A stretch of DNA of 64,000 bases from Centroberyx gerrardi (taxonomy: Eukaryota > Chordata > Actinopteri > Beryciformes > Berycidae). The stretch covers positions 20,669,480 through 20,733,479 of the forward strand of contig NC_136010.1 of NCBI RefSeq assembly GCF_048128805.1. Reading direction: 5' to 3'. Position numbers and translations under genes: made by a program. Below the pieces are notes generated by a model. That model ran no database searches and was not told where the DNA came from. It worked only from the letters and a program-made list of their open reading frames with translations. The first letter of the stretch is position 1, and every line of letters starts with the position of its first letter. Positions 38,430 through 51,500 of this stretch are shown one piece after another.

Positions 38430-39340
38430 GACTATAATAGAGTGACTAGATTGAAACAACTGGTCAAGGGAAATGGCATTATGGCATAAGTGTTACACTT
38501 GACCAGGTCACAGGGTCAAGGGAATAAATGACATACAGTGGTTTGGAGGAAAATAATGATAAGTCTACCTTGTTGGGATTGACTGGAGATCTATGTTGTA
38601 GCAAAACCTGAACGTATCAAGTTCCATCTGTATATCGGCAAGTATGGAAGAAGACAGTTATATGTAACAGTGTCTTATCGGTTAGGCTAACTGCTGATTG
38701 TATTCCGAAATATACTATTAGCCACAGAAGTATTACTTCATCATGAGTACTGATCTTTCAGTATAAGAATATGTGTGCCTTCTATCAATTAAGTCAAACA
38801 GTCTCTTTGGTTTTGTTGAGAGAAAAATTTGAATTATTGTGAGAATAACATCTCACCTTTTGAACAATGGAATAAGTGTGGGGCCACATGCTGTATGCAA
38901 ATAGAGGACACACTTCCCTGACTTCGGACATCTCATTGAACTGACACCTCTTACATAACCCTTTTGATGTGAGACCTGAAACCGAGCCCCCTTCAGCTAA
39001 CCCAGTATTAAATTCTGCCTTAACATCCTGTGGTACAAATCCTGTGACTGACACCTAAGCCTGCAGTAAGATGAGAGCTCTATGGCCATGGGGCAGATTT
39101 ATTTTAGAAACCTGATTTGGGTGTAACTTCTAGTGGGGAACATTGGATCTTGACTTTGTCAATAGACTGGGCAATCAACCTGTCAGTCTCTCAGTCTCTC
39201 CCAAGGGACTAGGTCAAAGGCTTGGTTATACAATGGACGATGTGGGAACAATGAAGTGATTAGGTGCAAAAAACACCTCATCTGAAGGAAGTCTCCCAAC
39301 ACAGAGCAGAAACACAGCAAGTACAGTGGAGAAAAAAGAA
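38430..39340. other. Intergenic, no feature seen
   Basis: This is unique AT-rich DNA downstream of hspg2. No gene, repeat family or structured element was recognised. Confidence 0.4.
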
Positions 39341-42091
39341 AACTCAGGAGATTATAAATAGCACATGAATTTTGTTTTTAATTAAGAAACACCAAGGGAA
39401 GGGGGAGAGTCCTTTCAACACTGGAAATGGAACAGTCAGGAGCACGAGCAGGTCGTCCCGACACGGACAATATTTCATCCGGTACACTTTCATTCGCTGA
39501 ACTCTGTGATAATCTTTTGTCTCTCATTCAGAAGTGAAACATAGACAAATATGAACAATTTCAAAAAGGTGAAATCAAAATAATTTTCATCATTACTGAA
39601 AGTGCACCTATCATATACAGTTGATGCTTGCAGCCATGCTTTATTTTGCAATGACCTAAACACAATCAAAAAGCTATGTGGCAGTGTCCTGATAACTATG
39701 CATTGGGAGACAGGCCATGTACAGTGTATATATGAAAATCCAGTTTTAGAGCAGATACACAACAGGTGCCCAACATGGTGCACACATACCATCCTACTCT
39801 GCTTTAGTCTCCCAAACTCGCTCTTAACAATCGTCATGTTCAACTACACATTTTAACAAACATGATGGCACCTTTCTCTGTAGATAAATAGATCATTCAT
39901 TGCATTTGGAGCCTAAGATTTTTTTTCATCATAGTGAAGTGAACAACTAAGACCAGGTTCCAACCATTTGACCAGGCAGTTCCAAGTCAGGTATCACAGA
40001 TGAACCCTCCATAGAGATTACATGGGATGGCTGGAGGATCATGGGAACTTCAATGGGGGAATTTCTGAGCAACTTACGGGGGGGGGGGGGGGGGGGCGTA
40101 TTCAAACTCAAACATGAAGGGAAAAAACAAAGGGGATGTGGGAGGCAATACACAATAACCAGAGGAAAGAAAATAGCAAGCTTTTGTGATTGCTCTAAAA
40201 CAGCAGAATTGAAACAAAAGCAATGGAAAGGAGGAGAGAAAAAAAAACAAAAACAAAAAATAAATAAAAATGAAGCAACTCTAAGTGAAAGGATAGTGCT
40301 CATTTTTAGAATATTAATACAAATATTTTAAGCTTACAAAAATCAGAAAGGTTTGTGAACCCCAAAGTGAACGTGCCATTATGGTTTTGTATTGTGGTCA
40401 ACTAAGGCGGGCGAGCATGCTTTATTAATGGAGCTGCACTACTGGTCACAGCACCTGCAGGAGGCTTCCACTGCATTCTCACACTACCAAAACCTACTCC
40501 AACTGTGTCCTACTGTTTGTTGCAGATGCATCTACCTCTACAGATATAACAGCCTACAGAACCATGTAGCCTTCAGGGTTTGACAAGACTGGTTTTATAG
40601 CTTACTGTGTAGTTACTGAGGCTACCAAACCTGAAAATAAGAAACATCTTGAGGCAGTTCTGCGTTGACCCTCCTGAGGATATGGATGATGAGACATGCA
40701 CTCACACACACACACACACACACACTAACACACACCTCTGACACCATATGGAGCTTGGAGTGACTTGTGAGAAACAGAAGGGGCTGAGACATACAGAACC
40801 AACAAATTTACTTAACATGCATACACATTCTCAACTGATACTGATATTGTTACCTGACTGGCAGATATTATACATAAAACATTGTCTTCTATTTCATCAA
40901 ACAACCAAACATAAAAAAACTACATCTTTTTCAGTTCTTAAAAACTCCTTTTTTGAGATCTACTCAATCGAATAAGGCTGTGGAGACAACAAATCATGTC
41001 ATATCATCATAAAATCAACCTCAAATGTCATGCACATTAGCTCCAATAACAAAAGCTCCACTGTGGCACTAGCGTATCCTGTTTAACACGGATGCATTCT
41101 TCATCTAGGCAACCCATTTACTAAACAACACCTCTACATCTCTACAACATCAGCAAAAGGCGACAGACAGGGAACCGTGTGATTGCGCGCTGTATCTTCA
41201 TGTCTGATATTAGCACCAAGGTTAATTTCTTTTTTTTTATTTAAAAAAAAAAAAAGAACAAAATACAGACACAGAAGAGGCAACCATGCTATGAAGCCGA
41301 GTGACTTGTGACTCGCGGAACAATTCAGCCAAGTTAAAGCAGCAGTATTTCTAAATTTGTGTTTTTTTTTTTATTTGAATTGGATGACCTGAGTTGTGTA
41401 CTGAAGCCGCATGTGCCGTGACCATTGTGCGCTCCTCTCCCAACAGTATGCAAAAGACTGTGAGCATGCTCGCACAGAAGGTTCCCCTACAGAAGTGAAG
41501 AAAGAAGGCCTAAACGTCTTCAAGTATTAATACAGTTAGGCCTGTAAAAAGCCCTGGACACACAGTATTAGAACCCAGAATAAACTCTAGGAAAGTAGAA
41601 GAGCAGTTATGGTTAGTTTGCATGTTTTCCCCCACAAATATATAATATATATATTCATATGTATATAAATAAAAATTCAGTGCTGTAAAAACATCTCCAA
41701 CTCCATAGGATCTGACCCATCGTAGAAGGCCTAATACGTTTTACTCTTACTCTTCTCATGGCTAAAGCTACTGCTGGGAGTATGTAAACTGTACTGGTTC
41801 TCCTGTGTTAATAGTCCTTCATCGAGAATACAACACTGAGGAAGAGAAGACTTGTTAATATCATTTCAATTTTTCTCTCTTTTTTTTTTGGTTTTAATGC
41901 ACACAGAGAATCGTATCCTGTCGTGTCGTCATGATTTTCTTTCATTTTTTTTGTTTTTTTGGTAGCAGCAAAGCACCAAGTTTGTGTCAGGCTCTATGTG
42001 TGTCAGTCTCTCTGTGTGTGTCTGGTGTGTTTGACTGTGACATCACTCCATAGTCTCTGGGTGTGTGTGTGTGTGTACGTGTGTGTGTTTA

Positions 42092-42125
<34 letters not shown>

Positions 42126-42136
42126 TGTGCTGCGAT
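39340..42136 (-). other. hspg2: hspg2 3' UTR and downstream flank
   Basis: This follows the hspg2 stop codon at 42137-42139. A (CA)n array in the transcript starts within ten bases of the stop. Candidate AATAAA signals on the minus strand lie at about 41245, 41375, 40415 and 39640, so the transcript end cannot be fixed. The region also has an ATATAT-rich patch at about 41640-41670, a (CA)n array at about 40702-40725 and a G18 run at 40079-40096. No coding exon was found. Confidence 0.5.
42059..42130. repeat. hspg2: (GT)n array in the hspg2 3' UTR
   Basis: Interrupted GT units. In the hspg2 mRNA this is a CA repeat starting within ten bases after the stop codon. Confidence 0.95.
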
Positions 42137-45100
42137 CTATGAAGAGCACGGCTGCACGTTGAGGCCGTGGGCTGCGTGGGTTTGCAGGTCGATGGCCTGG
42201 GCTGGCTGCTGTCCCGGCCGGGCGTTCATCAGCGACAGGTTCCTCACACAGCCGGTCATTCCCGAGGAAAACTTCCCTCCGGTCAGACCAGCCATGTCTG
42301 GGGCTCCTCCTGTTACAGGAGCACGCACACACACACACACACACAAATCAACCAGTGATAAACTTTCTCTTGGTCTTTCTACCTGAAATGTACCTAAAAA
42401 TAGGAGATAATGAAGTGAATATTGGACTTTTGGACCCATGGTGCAATTGCTTGCAACAAAACACTTGGATAATGCTGCACAAGCTATTTGGAGAAATTTG
42501 ATGGACATTTTTATGCTTGTAGTTCTCAGCCTTCTTTTCATTTTGGGTTGAACTGTTCCTTTAAATCCACTCACCCAGGTATATGCTGCCTTTGGTGTTG
42601 ACCATGAGGCTTTTGCCTTTAGATTGTCCGTGTCGTGTGGCTCCTCCATCTATCTGGATGTATCCGTCTTTTCCGGTTCTGTGAGACAAGAGAAACTTGA
42701 GGAGATCTACACAAGTCAACAAAAGAACTGAACATACACTGACAAAGTCCTGATAAAACATAAAGGAAATAGTTGATACATCACAAAAAATACTCAAAAA
42801 ACATAGCAGAACATGTGTTGAACATAGCTGAACTGTGTCAAACCGTGTAAACAGGGTGAAATAATATATACTATCATACCTGACTGCTGTGACCTTGTGC
42901 CATTGGCCATCATTGATGGACTCCCGGGACATGATCTCTGCCTCTCCACTGCCCAGCTGGTAACTGGATATCATACACATCATCAGCATTACTGCAGCAC
43001 TAATGTGAGCTGAAAAATAACACTCATCCAGATGCTCACTGCCAACTGACACCACTGTATATGAGATCAGTCTTATCACAGGAAAAGCTACAGTATGTGA
43101 GGTATCAAACAGGCATAGGGACTACAGAAACACGCTGGGCTCAGTCACCTGAAAACAAGGCGTCCGTTCTGTAGACCGAGGCTGATGAAGTCCTTGCCTT
43201 TGCCTTGCTCTCCCAGTTCCTGGGAATCAAATTGTTTAGTTGGCAAAGGAAGGAGACTTTGTTTGAATGTCCTCCTGCTGCATGAAAACTAACAAAATGC
43301 TTTACAATGTTCCTATTGGTCACTGTGCAAACTGTGAGCTACAATATAGTATTTTTGATGTAATAGCAAACATTAGGTAACGTGGACAGATTGCTTCTTA
43401 TTACAAACTGTAACATAAAATCTTTCATGCAAAACAACAATGAGAAGACAAGCTGTCATAGCCATGGTACATAACAAACATGACTTATTTTTCCAGATAC
43501 TAGCACATTTCAAAGCATGTGGTTCCTAGGATGTATCTTTATGGTTGTCCACAAGTTCTCGTATACATATTTGTACAGAAAGCACATGTTTTGAAACATA
43601 CCAGAAGATGAGTGTTTTGGTGTTTGAGTGGATACCTTTTTACTAGCATGCACCTTTCGCAAATGGCGCGCGCCATTGGTCTCCTGAGGAAAATGGAGGG
43701 TGAGTTAGAGAAGCAACATGCATTAAAACTTAGTGGTGTCAGATAAAGCAGGGCTCGCAGCCGTCATGCCCAACAATGTCACAGCCACAGTGTCAAGAGT
43801 GTTAACTAGTCAGTGCGGTGATGAATGCTGTTCAATAACAGGTGAAACATTCAGGAGAAAATGCAGTATTATCGCTGACATGTAAGTGTAAGACTGACGG
43901 TGAATGATGTGAGAACATGACTGAGTATCAGGTCGTTACACATGAAATCTACAAATCAGGTAGTGGTGATGATTAGGAGTGCTGAAAAGCAGGGAGGTTA
44001 GGGTGAGGATGGGGAGGGGGGAGGGGGGAGGGAGGATGTGAAAATCAGGTTCTGGGTCTATATCCAAGGCTAGGGTTAGGATTAGGCTAAGGTCCAGTCC
44101 CAGGCTTAAGTTTCATGGTTGTGGACCAGGACCAGGACCAGGACCTACCACTCCCTGCCACAGGATCAGGCCATCTGGGGAGTTGGTGTTGATCTCCAGC
44201 TCAATGGTCTCTGGGGAGTCGTGGGCACTAAAACACAGAAAAAGACACGACCATTTCACCCTTATTATCTTTACCTGAAGTCACGGTGAGAGACAATCAA
44301 TGCAGATGAGTAAACTACACTTACCTTCTGGGGAAAACTGGTTTGGGAAGGGCAATGTATCCATCATGGTGGAAATATGCTGCATACATATATGGTGAAT
44401 CTACAAAAAAATAAATAAAAATAAAAACAGCATTAAAATAATTCTTGTAAGGCTGCTGTGTACACAACTCTGATCCTCAGTGTTATGGCTCCCTCCAGTG
44501 GCGATAGGATGGAAGAAACCCTGGTAAGGTAGGCTTGGTTAGATAAAACATTTATACAAGACAGAAAGTGATATTGTTGATAATGGTAAAGCACATATGT
44601 AAATGTAAACTAAAATATAATAACCCTAGATTTCATTTCTGTGCCCAAAATCCATATGCAAATAACACATCCAACTGCTGCAATTTAAAAACCAAAACAA
44701 TACAAAGTCTTCAGTACACTCAAACCAGGCTCCAGGCTCCAGACTCAGTTGACAGTCATCACCAATACATGAGCAGTAGAAGTTATTTGCCATTCCTCAC
44801 ACACTACAACATCTCTGACCATTCCCAGAGATAGGCATCAGACTTCCAACTCACCAAAAACCATGGCTCCATGCACAAATACTGGATAAAGTATATGCTC
44901 AAGAGAAATCTCAACTCACCCAAACAACCATCACATTGTGCTTTCAACAGACACTTTCAGCTGTTAGTAACAACACAGCGCTGCCATCAAATGTGTGTAC
45001 ATTAAATACATTTAATTTTCTCAGTTTGTAACAAGATAAGTTCAGTGGGAAAAGTGAGTGGTTTGTGTGTTGTTGTTGTTTTTTTCTTTCTTCTTGTATG

Positions 45101-45562
45101 GACAGGCAGTTTTGAAGAAGACGGAGACAAGATTTTATGTTGCAGTGAGTAGTTAAAAAAGAAGAAATTAAAAAAGGGGAATTCTACATTCATAGCATCT
45201 TTGAAAAAGTATAAAAAAGGTGCCACAGGTCGGCACACAAACCAGTTGATCTCCCAACTGCATTCTACCGTACCACTACCACTTAGTATAGATGCAGAAT
45301 TCCCCTCTCCCAGATTTCCACAGGGGTAAGAGTCACCAGTTGAGTACAGACATGTGTTTTTGGTTTGTGTTTATGTGCGCGTGTGTGTTAGGCAGTAGAC
45401 GGCTCGGGCTTTTGGGGCCGGACGGGACGTGGGGCCCCTCGAGGTCAGACGGGCCCCCTGTTAGTCACGGTCGTGTCAGGCAGACTGAATATTGAGATAC
45501 TGTACCATTCGCCCCGCTACCCTCCAAATTCCACAGGGCCTCGGAGAAGCTGGAGACCTGGC
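42137..45562 (-). CDS. hspg2: hspg2 LG3 domain and preceding linker
   Basis: The exons, in transcript order, are 45562-45506 (linker), 44400-44325, 44227-44149, 43219-43149, 42963-42880, 42678-42575 and 42308-42137. The linker reads NLEGSGAND across the first junction and aligns with human LEGSGGND, the remembered BMP1/tolloid cleavage site (between Asn and Asp) that frees LG3. LG3 then runs from YAAYFHHDGYIALP through GLILWQGV, DFISLGLQNGRLVF, QLGSGEAE and IYLGGAPDMA to the terminal Cys. LG3 is the anti-angiogenic part of endorepellin in mammals. The linker exon ends at an atypical donor (GTACAG), but it is the only donor that keeps phase and the alignment. Confidence 0.9.
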
Positions 45563-48500
45563 CTGCGTGTGCGGGATATAGCCATGAGAGTGCAGGGAGT
45601 AAGACACACTTCATCACTTAGGATTCACCCAACCAGCACACAGCGCAATGCTGGATCTCACACAATGAGCTGTCTGATGTTAGAGAGGCTTCACACTGTG
45701 GAGAATGTGAGTCATGTGGGCTCATTCCTGACTGTATATCTGTCTATGTGGTGGTTCTGCTTTGATGATCAATGTCTTTGTCGACAGGATACAGGTGTAC
45801 GCAGTAGCTAACGTGTCCTGTAGGAGGACACATGCTTTGCAGAGGGCTGATAGGATCTGAAAGGATGTCTAACTCCCCCGGCTGTAAAATCACAACATCC
45901 ACATGAATCTTCATGCAGGTGTAGCTTAATATTGTTATGTTTTAGAGTAATTGCTTCCTACTGAAATGAAAGTGTATTGTAAGAAAAATACAGAAAATAC
46001 AATAAAAACATATTCTTCCATGTGTTCTGCTATTTGTGGCTTTGATTTGACAAAAATTTTAACAATAGTATAACTGGTTGCACTGCCAGTCAACACTTAC
46101 TTTCTTCACAGTTTAGGCCGGTGTGGCCTGCAGTACACACACACTGGCCGTTGACACAGCTGCCGCCATTCTGGCACTGAATGTTGCTCTGGCACACGTC
46201 CTTCACCACCTCGCAACGCTCACCTGCAGGGTCACATACCAGTCAGGGGTCAGGGGTCAAAGGTCAAGTTCACACAAAAGTCAGGGCCAGGGGTTAGGGT
46301 TTGGACTTTATACAGAGGATATAGTGATGAGTGTTGTTAGAAATTCTGGGAAGATTTGATACTTGCTAACCCTTATAGTGACTGGAAGACTATGCTATGC
46401 ACAGATTGTGGTGGTACACACATTGCAGAGAGTCCTCACCTTCAAATCCGTCCTTGCAGAGGCACTGGTACTCATATTCAGCACTAGACATACAGTGACC
46501 TCCATTCAGGCAGGGCCGGCGGTCACAGGGGCTGTTGTCCACACACTTGCGGATGGCTCTGCTTTCTGTGAAGCTGTAGGACAGGTCCACCTTCTTGTTG
46601 TTGATGGAAACCTAAGCAGGAGGCAGTGCAGACTTGTTAAAGCTACCACCTAAGGGAAAGTACTTAGTTATTTCCTCTTCTTTTCAACAGAGATCTCACC
46701 TCTCCTATGCATCCTTCAAACATTTCGCTGACGTTGGCAGGCTTGGGCAGGATGTCCATGTTGGGGACTCCTCCCAGGTACATAGGGGTGTGGATATTGA
46801 GGCCCTGGGCTTTGCCCGGAGAGGTCTTCCTCTCCACTGGACCCTGGTCGACCCTCAGGTGGCCGGCCCTCTTGTTCCGCTCGGCCACAACTCTGTGCCA
46901 CTGGCCCAACGACACGGGGTCCGGACTGCGAAGAATTGCCTGTCCTGAAAACCAAGATAAAGCCACAGACAGTTTATTCTCTCAATGCATTTACCTTATA
47001 TGCAGGGATTTAGTGGAGGGTAAACCAACCAGAACTCTCCATTACCATTATTCATTTGTGGAATAGATGTTCACCTTTTTAGATTGACAAGAATCCTTTA
47101 GCCTCACAAGCCAAACAAATCTTAATGATGGAAATAGTGCACATCATACTAAGTAGTATCTAGCAGGAAAAAATAATGCTTTTCTGAAACTATAATAGAT
47201 TTTTGTTTTTATTGGTGTTTCCTAGCCACTACATCACTGCTTATATGTATGTAAAACATACACACAACTCAATTTAAATTCTGCACAATAACAGCTGTGT
47301 GAAAGTGTGATAGTTGGAGTGTACTAGTTTCTACCCAGTATCTAAACCAGTGTGCATCTTACCTGTGCCCAGCTCATATCTGAACTCCACATGTCCGTCC
47401 ACCATGGAGACGGCTATGAAGTCCTCCACCTTCATCTTCTTCCCTCCACAGAAGAACATCACTCCGTCTCTCTCCAGCGGCTTGAACTCCAGCTCAACAC
47501 GCAGGTCATCATGGATGTTGGTCAGCGGAGGATAGGCTATGTACGACTCCTCACCGTCAAACAATGGAGTGGTCACCAATTCCCCTGGTGAAGGTGAAGG
47601 AGGAGGAAAACATGTCAGTTTACTGAATGTCCTGAAGGAAGTTTTGGTCTTGTGCGGTATAGACAGTCCTGATTATTTTGCAGGGGAGATGAGGGTGACT
47701 TACCATCCATGCACTTGTTTCCAGACTTGCCCAGGTGGCAGCGACAGTCGTAGCCCAGGCCGTTCTGCCGGTTGATGCACGTGGCGTCTGGTCCACAGGC
47801 CTCTGTGGGGGGTAAAGGTCACCAACAGAAAGATATAAAACACTATTCTTATTACGTAATGCAACTGATAGTGTCAGCAATATCAAGCTGCAGTGGTTTC
47901 TCTGTGTGGTCAGTTGGTGTGTCACATGTACCTGAGTGACAGTGCAGGGAAGAGTGGTGCTGGCAGTTGCTGCCTGTGAATCCTCTGGGACAGCCGCACT
48001 TATACAAGCTGGCATCCGAATCCTCACACCTCCCTCCGTTCTGGATAACATAGAAGAAACAATTGGTTATTCTAGAATATAATATAGGACAAATACTGCT
48101 TTCATTTTAAGGTCCAGAAACATGTGACTCTGCAGGAGGACGGATGTAACTGACCTGGCATGGGTGATCTTTGCAGGTGGGACAGTTAGTGACGCCAGTA
48201 GAGCTGCGGTCAAGATCTTTGAAGATGACTTCCTCACCTTGGATGAGCAGCTGACGGATGCAGCCTGGATTGTACCAAAATCCAATCAGGACAAGCCATC
48301 GCACATAACAAAACGTTTTCTCCATCGTATATTACCATTAAAAGGAAATTGGAATATACTCATGGTATAAACAGAGTGATGTCTTACCAACAAAACCAGC
48401 TTTAATGCCAGCAGTTTTGGATAGGAGGGTGTAGTTGGGGTAGCCACCTACATGCAGCTCCTCATTCAGATCCAGCCCCTGGAACTTGCCCTGAGGAGAG

Positions 48501-51500
48501 AAAATGTGCATTTAAGGAATCTATTAACTGACATGAATTCATCAAATGCAGAGCAACAGTTTGAGTGATATTAACCTAATTTGTAATCTTTTTAATTTAA
48601 AATACTCATGAATTAAAAAGCATGCAAATGGAGGTTAAGTGAAAGCCAAGCCATTATCAACCAGTCCGTTTACATGTAAATCTGACAGGAGTACCTGAGA
48701 GCTGCCGTTGATGGGCTCCCCTCCATCTATAATGATATAGCCCAGGGTGTGGTTGCGGTACAGCTCAACTGTGTGAAACTCTCCCAGTTTGATGGGGTTG
48801 GGGTCACGAATGGTGGCCATGCCGGAGCCCACGTCAAACCTGAGAGGGGACAATCAACATCATCAATGAGCTTCATCCTATTTACCACAGGTCAATTAAG
48901 AGAACTTTAAAGTTCAGTGTGAACTGACCTGAACTCCACGCGGCCGCCCACAAGTCCCAGAGAGATGAAGTCAGCTCCTGTGGTCCTCCTCTGGCCATTG
49001 TAGAGGATCATACCTGGACGACCAGAACAGGTAGAGTGAGTATGGTGCTCACACACACTGGCAAGCACTTACACCTATACACATATCCTGCAATAATATC
49101 CATCTTAACAAGTCATTTAATATAGTAGGTTTAATCTTCCAGTGGGGTGATATAATTGCACTTCAATTCCAATGCAGTTTAACGTTTTTTTCAAGAATTT
49201 TCTTCAGTCAAGTGTCATTTTCTTGATAGTGGTGGAGCAATCTCCCTTATTCTGCTAGAAAAGTCTTGAAACAAGTGAAACTGCATTCAAAGCAAGTGGA
49301 ATTATCTCACCCTGCTGGTAGAATCTTTCACTCAAGAAACTTAAGATTTTAAGACTAGATATGAGACTAAATGACTTGTTAAGATGGACATATTTTGCAT
49401 TGTACTCACTCGCACATGAGGTAAAACTCATTGAAAGCTGAATGGTAAAGCAGCATGCTATAGTGAGGCGGGTTTAAAGCCAACCACAGCCAGGTTATAT
49501 CCTGCCATCCTGCCTGGGCATCACTGGGAACAGCCAGGGACAGCTGGTCACATCCATACTGCTAGTCCACTGTTTTCCACCCACATGCCAGGAACACATG
49601 CTCACATGGGCCACACAGGCAACACATGGTGAAATGGTCAAAGCTGGGGCAGTTTGGCATCATGCCTTACACATCTATCCTTATCATCTCTGATAGTTCT
49701 GAAAGGGAGTGATCAAGAAAAAGTGGATTGCTTAAATATGCCACACAAGGCTGATTTTCTTTTTCACTCGCTGCAAAGTAAATTATGGTCCAAAATATTG
49801 AAAATATCATCAGTAAGTATTTGTATCACACATTGAAACAATCCATCTTCTTGTTGACTGATGTCAGACATGGGGTCAAATAGTTTTTGCAAATAATTTC
49901 TAGCATTTGTTAACCAGTTAGTTACCAGATGGGTGGGATCTATTGCATCAGCACAAATTCTGTGATTTTCTAATCTTTCCAGCTTTCACTGTAATGTCCT
50001 GCAAACCCCCATCCATCTGGCACCTAGGACGGCTAAAACAAACCATAAAATGCACTTGCAAATAATATTTCACCTAGCTGTCACTATTTTCAGAAATGTA
50101 GTGATGCTTAGATACAAAGAAATCACTATAAGAAACGTGTGTGCCTAGATGTTGCATTGATAATCTATGATACAAGGATTGTCACAAGCAGCAGTGCTGC
50201 TACCTAGGTAATGTAGAAGAGTAGAGTAGAACGGAAAGTAGAACTAGGTTTGCATATGCCTCATTCAGAGTTATCCAGTTACCATTAGGCTGATGATGGT
50301 AATACTCTGACAAGTGGTTGTGCGATCATGACTGCAAAGCCTGTATGAAAACATAGGCCATTCACCACTTGGCATCTCTTTGACAGCCGCTAAAACAGCT
50401 CTGTGTTTTGGATGCATTATGGGAAAGTGTAATGCAGCCCAAAAAGCAATACGGCCTGCATCAGTCTTGAGTTACTGTGGTTCTCAAGCACTGAGACTCA
50501 CCGGCGTACAACATGAGACCTTCCCACCACGTGGGTGAGAGGGAGAGGTGAGGGAGAGAGGGAGGGGGGCAGAAGACGGAGTGAAATTATACATCACAGA
50601 CATGGTAAACAACAACATTGAACAACAAAGCGTTCAAAAGTGTAAACAAATACACTGTAGAATGAAACTGTCCTAGCAAATATAAGTAGGCACTTCCTTA
50701 CCATCAACATTATCAGGTCTAAAGTTGATCTTGATGCTGAAAGCCTTATAGGCATTCTTGATGGTGGGCAGGGTGAGGTAGGACAAGGGCTCCTGGGCAA
50801 AGTAGGGCATCACTCTCTCTGCACAAACACAGAATTTAAAAGTTAGTCAACAGACATGAATGCAATTCATATTCAAAGTTTCATTTCTTTCATTTGCTTG
50901 GATTCCTTCCCACCCTCTATTTGAGGCAGAGTCAGATGTGCATCCACTCAGTAGACTAACCGTGAACATTAAGTGTGGTGAAGGCTTCCACTTTGCCCTG
51001 TTTGTTGGAGGCGGTGCACACGTATGTCCCAGAATCCTCATGGGAGACGCGAGGAACCGTCAGCACATTGACCTCCTGGAAACACTTAGGAGGAAGCTCT
51101 TCTCCCAGCTGTATGCAGAAACAGACACAGAGAGACACATCGTATGGTCAGACATACTGTAGAAATCCTAACAAATAACAAAGTTCTTTACTCTCTCCAA
51201 TCATTTACCTTATATGCAGGGATGTAGTGGAGGGTAAACCCACCTGAACTCAGTATTACCCACCTTTTCATTTGGAGAATAGTGTTTACCCTTCTTTTAG
51301 ATTGATAAAAATCTTTCAGCCTCACAAGCCATAAGAGCTGGCCAGCGTATAGAGTATAGAAAGTGTAGAAAAGATGGCTCCTAATGATTTCTTCGTTTTA
51401 TTGAATTAAAAATGTCAGAAATACAAAAGTCTTGTTACCTTGGACCATTTGATCTCAGGTACTGGGTATCCTGAAGCCACACAGGGCAAGACGGCGTCAG

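Noticed and set aside
40041..40331. 96-aa frame downstream of hspg2 (poly-Gly segment)
   Set aside because: It depends on the G18 run and is Lys/Gln-rich by composition. It is probably within the hspg2 3' flank.
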